Position numbers and translations under genes: made by a program. The notes beneath the pieces are model-generated. The model saw nothing but the letters and a program-made list of their open reading frames with translations, did no database searches and was not told the origin of the DNA. Below, in pieces: positions 19,903 through 28,151 of a stretch of DNA of 64,000 bases (the first letter of the stretch is position 1; every line of letters begins with the position of its first letter). Source of the stretch: Thermodesulfobacteriota bacterium (GTDB lineage Bacteria > Desulfobacterota > Desulfobacteria > Desulfobacterales > Desulfosudaceae); NCBI GenBank assembly GCA_040753795.1, contig JBFMDX010000008.1:62001-126000 (forward strand), given 5' to 3'.

Positions 19903-21999
19903 TCACGGGGGGCCGGCGTTCTGGTTACAGCTTTTCCGCTGCGCCTCGTTCAGGATCGATGCGGCTGTTTCCAGATACGGGTGATGCCGGCCCAGGGCGT
20001 CGGCATAAAGGTCCACAACCCGGCGCATATAAAAAACGGCCTGCGGGTAATCTCCCCGGGCATGGCTGACCAGGCCGAGGTTAAAATAAGTCGCGGCGGT
20101 CATGGGGTGATTTTCCCCCAGCGTCTCCAGCTCAATGTCCAGGGCCTGCCGGTAATACCCGATAGCGGTTTCGTAATCCCCGCGGCTGCCATAGGCCAGT
20201 CCGATATTGTTGAAGGATTCGGCGACATGGGGATGCCGTTCCCCCAGCAACCTTATTCTGATGGCCAGGGCCCTGTGAAAAACAGCCAGGGCTTTTTCAC
20301 CGTCTCCCCGGTTATACCAGGCGCTGCCCAGGTTGTTGTATATGGCGGCCGTATTCAGGTTTTCATCGTCTCCGCCCGCCCGTTCCATCTCCAGCGCCTG
20401 CTGATAATAATAAAGAGCCGCGTCCGAATCGCCCTTGCCGTCAAGAGCCAGGCCGATGTGACTATGGATTTCAAACAGGTGACGGCTGCCGGCGCCGAAA
20501 ACGGTTTGCAGGATGCCCAGCGCTTCCTGATGGCAGGCCAGGGCCTGGTCAAAATTTCCCTGCCGGTAATAAACCAGGCCGATATTGCTCAGGCTTTCAG
20601 CCACATCCGGGTGCGTTTCGCCCAGTTGCTCTTTTCTGATTCTCAAGGCCTTGTTTAAAAAGAACAGGGCGTTGTCCAGACCGCCCGCTTCTTTATAGGC
20701 CAGCCCCAGGTTGTTGCAGGGGATCGCCTTATCCGGAGATTTGCGGACGGTATCCTGCCAGAAGACGAGGGGATCGGCCCAGACCCGGTTGCGCCGGTAT
20801 GTGCCCCAGGCGCAGAGGGCGATCAGCAGGCAGACCGCTATGGCTCCGGCCGGGGCCGGTTTGATCCGGCGGGTCAGGAAATGGGCCGCCGCGATGGCCG
20901 GAAAAACCGAGGGCAGGTAGGTGCGGTGCTCAAAAATCAGGGCTAGCCCCAGAAACGACGACTCGATGGCCAAGGCGGCCAGAAACCAGAAAACGGAAAA
21001 AGCGTAAAGCCGGTGTTTCCCGGCCGCGACCACGGCGACGGCCGTCAGGGCCGCCAGCGCCAGAATGGCCGGCAGGGTCACAACCGGGTTGACCAGGCAG
21101 TAACTTAAGGGAAAATCGTAATCCAGGTTGAGCCGGTCCGGGTGGGGGAACAGCAGCAGCGTCAGATAATACAGGATGACCCCGGGCTCGGTCAGCAGCC
21201 GCTGGCCTGGCGTGAAATCCAGTTTGGCGTACATTCCCGCCAGTTTTTCAAAGGGGTGCCCCGCCGTCAGCACAAGCGCGGCGACAACCGCGGCCAGAGC
21301 GGCCGGGCCTATCCAGGCGAGCTGCTTTTTCAGCCAGGCCCGGCTCAAGTCCTGGAAAAAAAACCATTCATAGAGCAGGAGGAGGACCGGCAGGATGGCG
21401 GCGGTCTCCTTGGCGGCCAGGCCGCACAGGCCGGAAAGCGCGGTTCCGGCCAGCAGGATCAGCGGCCGGTAACCGGTCCGGCCTTGCCGCTGCAGCCGCC
21501 GGGCCGTGATGTAGCAGACCATGGCCAGGAGCACGAACATGGCCGACAGGGCGTTCATGCGCTGGACGATATAAGTGACCGACTGGGTATGCACGGGGTT
21601 GACCAGCCACAGGGCCGCGGCCAGAAAGGCCGTCCCCGCCCCCTGTTTAGCGTCCGGTCCGGGGGTGAGGCGGGCGACCAGAAACACCAGCAGGGCCGAG
21701 AAGATATGGATGGCCAGGTTGACCAGGCGGTATCCGGCCACATCATATCGGCCGATGTAATAATTGAGGGCAAAGGAAGCGTTAGCCAGAGGGCGAGCAG
21801 GGTTTGGACTTTTTAAAATATTGACAAGATTGTCCCGCGTGACAGCCGTCAGGCGGATACCCGGATTATTAACGATGTTGGCCATGTCGTCGAACACAAA
21901 GGGCGCCCGGAGCGCCGGCGCGTACAGATACCAGACGGCGGCGGTGAATACGGCCGCGACAAGAATGATTGCGGATAAAGTTCGCAGAGATTGGTTCAT
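19903..21999 (-). CDS. Membrane protein with GT-C-like N-terminus and C-terminal TPR repeats
   Basis: A 698-residue protein. The first ~400 residues hold about ten hydrophobic segments, and the loop after TM1 reads APFVFDDMANIVNNP, which resembles the Asp-containing loop of TMTC/PMT-type (GT-C fold) mannosyltransferases. From about residue 425 to the end there are six or so TPRs of the kinesin-light-chain type (NNLGLAYKEAGGLDNALFF, SNIGLVYYRQGNFDQAL, NNLGSAWYNRGDGEKAL, and so on), which would face the periplasm. Many bacteria encode such proteins and few have a known acceptor. It is convergent with the efflux operon, and three short AGGGTTCA repeats lie in the 28-base gap. Protein glycosylation is an inference from the fold. 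Confidence 0.75.
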   Translation of the reverse strand: MNQSLRTLSAIILVAAVFTAAVWYLYAPALRAPFVFDDMANIVNNPGIRLTAVTRDNLVNILKSPNPARPLANASFALNYYIGRYDVAGYRLVNLAIHIFSALLVFLVARLTPGPDAKQGAGTAFLAAALWLVNPVHTQSVTYIVQRMNALSAMFVLLAMVCYITARRLQRQGRTGYRPLILLAGTALSGLCGLAAKETAAILPVLLLLYEWFFFQDLSRAWLKKQLAWIGPAALAAVVAALVLTAGHPFEKLAGMYAKLDFTPGQRLLTEPGVILYYLTLLLFPHPDRLNLDYDFPLSYCLVNPVVTLPAILALAALTAVAVVAAGKHRLYAFSVFWFLAALAIESSFLGLALIFEHRTYLPSVFPAIAAAHFLTRRIKPAPAGAIAVCLLIALCAWGTYRRNRVWADPLVFWQDTVRKSPDKAIPCNNLGLAYKEAGGLDNALFFLNKALRIRKEQLGETHPDVAESLSNIGLVYYRQGNFDQALACHQEALGILQTVFGAGSRHLFEIHSHIGLALDGKGDSDAALYYYQQALEMERAGGDDENLNTAAIYNNLGSAWYNRGDGEKALAVFHRALAIRIRLLGERHPHVAESFNNIGLAYGSRGDYETAIGYYRQALDIELETLGENHPMTAATYFNLGLVSHARGDYPQAVFYMRRVVDLYADALGRHHPYLETAASILNEAQRKSCNQNAGPP

Positions 22000-22234
22000 A
22001 CCGGCTTTAAAAGCTGATGACTACCATTTCAAATCAATGATGAAGCGCCCCTCCACCGACCCGTCCGGGCCGTTTTTTGTAAGATAGCCGAGCGGGCCGG
22101 CCATTGCAACTTTACAGATGAAACCATTTTCGAAGCTTGCATGAACACCCGGGAAATTCTATAAGAATATCTTATGAACGCGGTCATATACACGGACGAT
22201 CGCTGAATCATGGCCTTTTGGCGGTGATGACAAG
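22000..22234. other. Divergent intergenic region with a small palindrome
   Basis: This 235-base gap lies between the TPR membrane protein (minus) and the first SGNH gene (plus). A 15-base palindrome, ATAAGA-ATA-TCTTAT at 22161-22175, lies about 60 bases before the SGNH start and could be an operator or overlap a -10 element. Nothing else is recognisable. Confidence 0.3.
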
Positions 22235-23263
22235 ATGAAAAAAAAAGATCTCCTGATTATCGGGCTGATCACGATGGCGGCGCTGGGAATGATGGAAATC
22301 GCCTGCCGGGTATACGGTTCAGCCAGAAACGCGGATTCGGATTTCCGGTTTTATATCCGGCACGTGGACAACGACCTGCGCCTGGATTATATCGTTGAAG
22401 ACCCGCTTCTGATGTGGGCGCTGCTGCCGGGATACAAAGACCGCCACGTGACGATCAGCAGCCAGGGCTTCCGGGACAGGGAATATGATAAGAAAAAACC
22501 CGACGGTGTTTTCCGTATTCTCTGCCTGGGAGATTCGAGTACCTTCGGTTTTCCAATGCCCCTGGAACTGACCTATCACGCCCTGCTGGAAGAGCGGCTG
22601 AACCGTGAACAGGCGCGTTCCGACCGGCGCTATGAGGTGATCAACGCCGGGGTTCTCGGATACACCTCGCTTCAGGGCTTGAGCCTGTACCTGTTCCGGG
22701 GCGCCGCATTCAAGCCGGACCTGGTGACGGCCTATTTCGGCGCCAATGAAACCGTCACCCGTTTTTATTTAAGCGACGCCGATATCTTGAAACCCGGCCG
22801 GCCGAAATGGCTGAGGCTTTTTGTGAACAAGTGGCTGCTGAGATCATCGCTGGTCAGGGTGATCCGCAAAAACTTCTCCGATGTTTCCGGAGGGGAATCG
22901 GGGGCAAAACCCCTGAAAGAGCGCTTGTCAGCCGAAGATTTCCGTCAGACCCTTCTAAAACTCAAAGACGCCTGCGACCAAAACGGCGCCGGGCTGGTGC
23001 TGATTTCACCGATGCTGCGGTTCACCGGAATTGATGAAAAAAGAGAAATGAAAATCGTCCGTTATCGGCAGGTTCTCGAGCAGACAGCCGCTGAAGCGGG
23101 GATTCCCCTGCTGACGATCCCGGAGATGACCGAAAAGAATACCGCCGATGACTCAACCGCCCTCTTCCAGGCAAACGATGCCGTCCACCCCAGCCCGGCC
23201 GGCCATCTGCTGATCATGCGGCGGCTCCATGACTTTCTCATTGAAAACGGACTGCTGGAATGA
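22235..23263 (+). CDS. Membrane-anchored SGNH/GDSL hydrolase-like protein
   Basis: A 342-residue protein with an N-terminal membrane anchor (LLIIGLITMAALGMMEIAC) and an SGNH hydrolase fold. Block I is LCLGDSSTFGFP (nucleophile Ser), block II is NAGVLGYTS (oxyanion Gly), block III is YFGANE (Asn), and block V is NDAVHPSPAGH (Asp and His of the triad). All four named SGNH blocks are therefore present and the enzyme should be active, probably as a periplasmic esterase or O-acetyl(transfer)ase. Its stop overlaps the start of the next gene by four bases, and that gene encodes a related protein. Confidence 0.85.
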   Translation: MKKKDLLIIGLITMAALGMMEIACRVYGSARNADSDFRFYIRHVDNDLRLDYIVEDPLLMWALLPGYKDRHVTISSQGFRDREYDKKKPDGVFRILCLGDSSTFGFPMPLELTYHALLEERLNREQARSDRRYEVINAGVLGYTSLQGLSLYLFRGAAFKPDLVTAYFGANETVTRFYLSDADILKPGRPKWLRLFVNKWLLRSSLVRVIRKNFSDVSGGESGAKPLKERLSAEDFRQTLLKLKDACDQNGAGLVLISPMLRFTGIDEKREMKIVRYRQVLEQTAAEAGIPLLTIPEMTEKNTADDSTALFQANDAVHPSPAGHLLIMRRLHDFLIENGLLE

Positions 23264-24939
23264 CAACGCGGCGCTGGCATTACCTTGTCCTGATCCTCAT
23301 GCCGGTCGTGTTTTTTCTTTTGCTGGACCTGGGTCTGCGTCTGGCCGGGATCAATCCTTATGAAAAGGAGTCGCTTTCTCCGCGGTTGCCCGCTTCAGCC
23401 GGCAGTCTCTATGAAAAGAGCGTTCTGCCTGACGGCCGGGAGGCTTATGTCTGTTTGGCCGGAGGAACTGACCCCCGCCGGCTCCAGCCCATTTTGACGC
23501 CTAAACCGGAAAACGCGTTTTATATTTTTGTCTCCGGCGGCTCCGCCCCGGGCGGGTTCCCCTATTCCGGCCGGGTCGCTTTTCCGCAATGGCTCCAATC
23601 CGGGCTGGAGGCCGTCTACCCGGACCTCTCTTTCCATGTCGTCAACGCCGCCCTGCCCGGAATCACCATCAACACGGTTGCCGCCGTTGTCCTGGAAATG
23701 CTGGCGTATCAACCCGACGCGGTTGTCATCTATTCCGGCAACAACGAGCAGCGCAACCTGAACGAGGGAACGACCGTTTTTAGAAATACGGATGTCGGCT
23801 CCCGTCTGCTGCGCCTCTGCTGGAACCTCCGTTCCTTTCAGGTGTTGCACTACCTGATCGTCGGCCGGCGGCCCTCTTTTGACTGGAAATTCGCGGTGGC
23901 CGGCCCGGAGAACAAGGGTGCGCCCCGTTCGGCGGATGAACTCCCCTATCTTCTTGAAAAATATACCGCCGGTCTGAAGGAGATCTTCCGAATAACTTCC
24001 GAAGCCCATGTGCCCCTGGTGTTCTGCACCGTCCCGGTCAACGAAAAAGACTGGCCGCCTTATGTGTCGATTCATTCCCAACCGCTTACGGAACCGGATC
24101 AGGCGCGCTGGATGGATGATCTCCGCCGGGCCGCGCAACGGCTCGACAGCCACCGTCCCCGGGAGGCCGGGGATATCTGTCGGCGGTTGCTGGATCAGGA
24201 CAGCCGCTACGCCCTGGCCCATTTCCTCCTGGGGAAAGCCAGTGAGCAGATGGGACAATATGAAGCGGCGCGGGAGGCTTACCAGGCGGCTCTGGATGAG
24301 GACGGCCTGCGGCTGCGGGCCTGCGGCGCCTTGAACCGGACACTGCTGGCGTTCTGCCGGTCCCGGTCCATCCCTGTGGCCGACTGCGTCAGTGCCTTGC
24401 GCCGTGACGCCGCCAACGGCCTTCTCGGCTTTGATCAGTTCCTGGACAACTGCCATCCCAAACCGGCCGTTCACCGGGACCTTGGCAGGGAGGTCGGTCG
24501 CGCCCTGATCCAATCCGGCGCGCTCCCCCCGCCGCCGGAAGACTGGCCGAGCCGGTTTGAAAGCGGTCTGGCCCGATACGCCCGGGACATGATCATTGCC
24601 GACCAGGAACAGGCCCTGGCCTGCCTGAATACGGCGAAGGCCCTGCTGGAAGGGATCACCTTCCGCATGGACGCGGAGGCGTTCCGGCGGGCGGAGGAAA
24701 TGCTGGCCCTGGCCCTGGACGCGGACCCGGCGCTCTGCACCGGCCATTTCTACCTGGGCATCATCCACTTTCTGGCCGGAGACCCCGGGCTCGCCCGGAA
24801 GCAATGGCAGGCGGAACTGGAATCCTGCCCCCGTTTCCCGGATACCCGGATCGCCCTGGATCTGCTGGATTCCGGACGGTTGAGCCGGGAGATGCTGCTT
24901 CAGAAAAGCGTGTTTAACCTGCCGGTTCCGGAACCCTGA
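23260..24939 (+). CDS. SGNH hydrolase-like protein with inserted and C-terminal TPR-like helices
   Basis: A 559-residue paralogue-like partner of the preceding gene. An N-terminal transmembrane anchor (YLVLILMPVVFFLLLDLGLRL) precedes an SGNH domain in which block I reads FVSGGSAPGGFPYSG (a degenerate GDS), block III is YSGNNEQRN, and block V is LDNCHPKPAVHRD (Asp-x-x-His). A TPR-like stretch (AGDICRRLLDQDSRYALAHF, then MGQYEAAREAYQAAL) is inserted before block V, and more helical repeats follow at the C-terminus. The layout matches SGNH-TPR proteins found beside glycosyltransferase or exopolysaccharide genes; here the neighbour is a TPR GT-C-like protein. A role in acyl modification of a surface glycan is inference. 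Confidence 0.78.
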   Translation: MTTRRWHYLVLILMPVVFFLLLDLGLRLAGINPYEKESLSPRLPASAGSLYEKSVLPDGREAYVCLAGGTDPRRLQPILTPKPENAFYIFVSGGSAPGGFPYSGRVAFPQWLQSGLEAVYPDLSFHVVNAALPGITINTVAAVVLEMLAYQPDAVVIYSGNNEQRNLNEGTTVFRNTDVGSRLLRLCWNLRSFQVLHYLIVGRRPSFDWKFAVAGPENKGAPRSADELPYLLEKYTAGLKEIFRITSEAHVPLVFCTVPVNEKDWPPYVSIHSQPLTEPDQARWMDDLRRAAQRLDSHRPREAGDICRRLLDQDSRYALAHFLLGKASEQMGQYEAAREAYQAALDEDGLRLRACGALNRTLLAFCRSRSIPVADCVSALRRDAANGLLGFDQFLDNCHPKPAVHRDLGREVGRALIQSGALPPPPEDWPSRFESGLARYARDMIIADQEQALACLNTAKALLEGITFRMDAEAFRRAEEMLALALDADPALCTGHFYLGIIHFLAGDPGLARKQWQAELESCPRFPDTRIALDLLDSGRLSREMLLQKSVFNLPVPEP

Positions 24940-24961
24940 TGCCCATTTTTATCCGTCAGTG

Positions 24962-25930
24962 TCAGTGAACGGCCAGGCGCTTCAGACGGAATACAGGCGC
25001 CGGAGGGGATTCGCCGGCGACAAACAGGTCGCCGGTCGAAGGCTGAATGCACAGCCCCTCCCGGATGGGCAGCAGGCCGACGCCCGGATGAGGCAGGGGA
25101 ACGGTGACGCCGGGCGCTGCTATTGCCGATCGCCAGGACTGTTCCGGTGGTTTGACAAAGGCGTAAGCATGCTTGTAGGTCAGGATGACCAGCCGGCTGC
25201 CGTCGGTTGACAGGTCCATGGCCGTCGGCCGCGACCAGGAAAACCCGTACGGCTGTCTGACGTCTTCAGGGGTGGGCCGCGGGATAGAGGCCGGGCCGAT
25301 AACCGTGGCCTTCACCTCCGCGGCATCGGGCAGCAGGGGCAGTTCGTAAAGAACCGGCGACCGGGAGTGTTTGCTTAACAGCAGAACCCGCTTTCGAGGG
25401 ACGTCAACGGCCGCCGCCTCGCAGTCCCGGGGGCCGTCCGGATATGCAAACTGAATCCGCCATTTTACCGGCAAGGTCCCTTCCTGCACCTGCAGGCCTT
25501 CCATAACTTCCGGTTCTTCGACAACATAAAGGGCAAAATGAGTCCGGCCGGCCATATTGTCGCCGGTGTCGGCGATGAGCAGGTAAGGAATCTGGTCCAG
25601 GGTAAAGGAGGCCAGGTCCTCCCAGTCATCGTTGGGCGTGCCGGCGAGGATGAATTTCCCGAGGATGCGGCCGTTCGGCGTGATGGCGAACAGCGCGGCC
25701 GGGTTGCCGCTGTCATTGATGACCCACAGCAGGTTGTCATCCCGCCGCGAGGCGGCCAGGCCCGAGGCTTCGGCAATCTCCGGGTCGACAATAGTTCCGA
25801 CCTGAACCGCCGGGCCGTAGAGCGCTTCCTTGCCGGCCGGTTCCGGGGCAACCGGCGGCGCGGCCCCGCCCTGGAGGCGAACCAGGATGAGAGCGAACAT
25901 CAGAACCGACAGTATTGACCGCCTGCTCAT
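24962..25930 (-). CDS. Exported beta-propeller-like protein (phytase-like fold), function unknown
   Basis: A 322-residue protein with a Sec signal peptide (RSILSVLMFALILVRLQGGA). The body has WD-like hydrophobic strands typical of secreted propellers related to esterase-like/phytase-like domains: EASGLAASRRDDNLLWVINDSG, LLIADTGDNMAGRTHFALYV and DCEAAAVDVPRKRVLLLSKHS. It may bind a ligand or cleave phosphoesters, but no catalytic set can be named. Shine-Dalgarno GGGAG precedes the ATG. It is convergent with the SGNH pair and not obviously linked to it. Confidence 0.65.
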   Translation of the reverse strand: MSRRSILSVLMFALILVRLQGGAAPPVAPEPAGKEALYGPAVQVGTIVDPEIAEASGLAASRRDDNLLWVINDSGNPAALFAITPNGRILGKFILAGTPNDDWEDLASFTLDQIPYLLIADTGDNMAGRTHFALYVVEEPEVMEGLQVQEGTLPVKWRIQFAYPDGPRDCEAAAVDVPRKRVLLLSKHSRSPVLYELPLLPDAAEVKATVIGPASIPRPTPEDVRQPYGFSWSRPTAMDLSTDGSRLVILTYKHAYAFVKPPEQSWRSAIAAPGVTVPLPHPGVGLLPIREGLCIQPSTGDLFVAGESPPAPVFRLKRLAVH

Positions 25931-26135
25931 GTCGCTTGTCTCCCTGCCATGATTGTTGCTCCTGTTTTCAACGACGCGTCGTCATGCCGGCCAGCGATAA
26001 AAACCGAGCGGAACCCAAAGGAATAAAGTTTCATGCGAGTTTAACCGATTGACGCAATGGTGAGTGATATCCTATCATAATTTTTAAAAGGCGCCGCTAA
26101 AAACCGCCTTACTAATTACCATCAAAGGTTTCTTT
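25931..26135. other. Divergent intergenic region
   Basis: This gap of about 200 bases holds the promoters for the exported propeller-like protein (minus) and the unknown gene (plus). An A/T-rich stretch (CCTATCATAATTTTTAAAAG, ending near 26090) may hold the plus-strand -10. No RNA or repeat is recognised. Confidence 0.3.
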
Positions 26136-27044
26136 ATGAGCAGCGGATCTGACCATTGCCGGGAACTGGCCGCGAGGATTCTGAACCTGATGGCCGCCGG
26201 ATTTGAAGCGGACGCGTCCGTTGTTCATTTCATCAACTCCACGTTTGCTTATCCCGGCTATGGGCAACTGCAAGCCATTTTAAACAACGCCGACAGTGCT
26301 GATCGGGAAGGACTGATCGAACTGATTATTTCTCCGGATCCGGTCGTCTGCCGCGAGATGGAGGAGTTGTTTTCGCGAGCCTCTTTTTCGGACGAAGCTG
26401 TTAATAAGGTGCTATCCCTGCTGCCGGAAGCGCTTTCGACCAGCGTCCGGGTACCCGGCCTGTCCGGGGCGGTCTGCTTTTTCGTACCAGGTTCCTGCCG
26501 GCGCCGGTTTCTTGGCCAACTTAACTTAACGCGGGCCATCGACCCGGAGATCCGAGCTGCCCTGGAAGAGCGCCTGCCGGAGCGTTCCGACCTGCTGGCG
26601 GCCCTGGCCGCCATCCGTCACTCCCGGGCGGATCTGACCGGGCCGCGAACATCGTTTCTGCTGCGATTCATCCGGCAATCCGGTCCGGCCACAAAAGAGC
26701 AATGGTTTTCTTATCTTGAGGTGATCCTCGACCTTCCGGGCCGGCCGATAACGGATGAAGACATGTGGATGGTTTTCGGCGCGGAAAGAGAACGCTGCCT
26801 GAAGCAGATGGAATACAGCCGCCGGGTGACGGAACAGTTGAATAAAAGCAACATGGAAACCCTCCTTCTCCAGGGCACCCGCATCGGGGCGACCGCCGAT
26901 ATCGAAAAGATTTCGCAACAAATCAAGACAATTGATGAAATCTGCCTGATCGTCTGGGGCCGGATTCCCATGGCCGGCGGGGCGGGTTTCCCGTCTTCGG
27001 ATGCGGTCTCCTTTCTGTTTGAAAAAGAAACGCCCGGGGAGTAA
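26136..27044 (+). CDS. Conserved-looking hypothetical protein upstream of pdxA
   Basis: A 302-residue soluble protein that I do not recognise. It is predominantly helical, without signal peptide or membrane segment. It has regularly spaced Leu/Ala patterns and charged segments (LIELIISPDPVVCREMEELF, LEERLPERSDLLAALAAIRH) and an FLLRFIRQSGPATKEQWFSYLEVIL stretch that looks like a folded helical domain. The C-terminus mentions no metal-binding or catalytic motif. Codon use matches the neighbours, so it looks native. It ends 84 bases before pdxA and reads in the same direction, so it may share a promoter with pdxA-uvrA. Confidence 0.6.
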   Translation: MSSGSDHCRELAARILNLMAAGFEADASVVHFINSTFAYPGYGQLQAILNNADSADREGLIELIISPDPVVCREMEELFSRASFSDEAVNKVLSLLPEALSTSVRVPGLSGAVCFFVPGSCRRRFLGQLNLTRAIDPEIRAALEERLPERSDLLAALAAIRHSRADLTGPRTSFLLRFIRQSGPATKEQWFSYLEVILDLPGRPITDEDMWMVFGAERERCLKQMEYSRRVTEQLNKSNMETLLLQGTRIGATADIEKISQQIKTIDEICLIVWGRIPMAGGAGFPSSDAVSFLFEKETPGE

Positions 27045-27128
27045 TATCTATTCTTCATTTTTAACTGGTGTCCATTCGTTGTTTTTATTAATAGGCTCAC
27101 CGAAACGTTTTCAAATGGGACACAACCC

Positions 27129-28151
27129 ATGACCACCCGCCCCTTCATCGGCATCACCATGGGAGATCCGGTCGGGATCGGACCGGAAATCATCATCCGC
27201 GCCCTGGCGGACGAATCCCTGTACGCGCTTTGCCGCCCCCTGGTGATCGGCGATATCGATGTGTTAAAACGGGCCGCCGGGATTGTCGGCCAGAATCCCC
27301 TCTTTCATCCGGTCCCTGATCCGGCTGCCGGGAAATATGTTCGCGGCACCATCGCCGTGATAAACCCTTGCGGCCCCTTTTCCGGCCCGGTCGAGTGGGG
27401 CCGGCCTACCCCGGAGACCGGCCGCTTCATGGAGGCGTACATTACCACGGCCGTCGACCTGGCCGTGTCCGGAAAAATCGCCGCCATGGTGACCGCGCCT
27501 ATTAATAAGGAAGCGTTGAAAATGGGCGGCAGCCCCTACACCGGCCACACCGAGCTGATCGCCGAGCGGGTCGGCTGCAAGCGCTACGCCATGATGCTGG
27601 CCGGCGACCGCCTGCGGGTGGTGCTGGTGACCATCCATATGGCCCTGACCAGGGTCCCGGCCGCGCTGACGCCGGAAAAGATTCAGACCGTTCTGGAGAT
27701 CACGGCCGAAAGCCTGCGGTCCCGGTTCGGCATCGTTTCTCCCTCTATCGCCGTGGCCGGGCTAAATCCCCATGCCGGCGAAGGCGGCCTGTTCGGTGAT
27801 GAAGAGGCGCGGCTCATCGCGCCGGCCGTGGACAAGGCCCGGCAAACCACCGGCGCGACCATCACCGACCCGCTGCCGCCGGACACCGTTTTCGTGGCCG
27901 CGGCCGCCGGCCGCTACGACGCCGTGGTCTGCATGTATCATGACCAGGGGCTGATTCCCCTCAAGCTGCTCCACTTTGAAGACGGCGTCAACACCACCCT
28001 GGGCCTGCCCATCATCCGCACCTCCGTGGACCACGGCACGGCCTATGATATCGCCGGCACCGGCAAGGCGGGCTGCGCCAGCCTGATAGCGGCCGTCCGC
28101 ATGGCGGTTCATCAGGCGACCCGGTCCGCCGCCGGAACGGAACGGCCATGA
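27129..28151 (+). CDS. pdxA: 4-hydroxythreonine-4-phosphate dehydrogenase
   Basis: Oxidises 4-phosphohydroxy-L-threonine in the deoxyxylulose-dependent pyridoxal 5'-phosphate pathway. The 340-residue protein shows the family signatures: [14 protein letters not shown] at the N-terminus, [24 protein letters not shown], metal-ligand His in [11 protein letters not shown], and [19 protein letters not shown] with the second metal His, then [17 protein letters not shown]. Length is normal. The stop overlaps the uvrA start by four bases. PLP supply fits the PLP enzymes elsewhere in the window, but that is not a specific link. Confidence 0.96.
   Translation: MTTRPFIGITMGDPVGIGPEIIIRALADESLYALCRPLVIGDIDVLKRAAGIVGQNPLFHPVPDPAAGKYVRGTIAVINPCGPFSGPVEWGRPTPETGRFMEAYITTAVDLAVSGKIAAMVTAPINKEALKMGGSPYTGHTELIAERVGCKRYAMMLAGDRLRVVLVTIHMALTRVPAALTPEKIQTVLEITAESLRSRFGIVSPSIAVAGLNPHAGEGGLFGDEEARLIAPAVDKARQTTGATITDPLPPDTVFVAAAAGRYDAVVCMYHDQGLIPLKLLHFEDGVNTTLGLPIIRTSVDHGTAYDIAGTGKAGCASLIAAVRMAVHQATRSAAGTERP

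Noticed and set aside
26136-27044. Possible chaperone or PLP-pathway accessory role from linkage to pdxA
   Set aside because: No sequence motif supports it; position alone is not enough.
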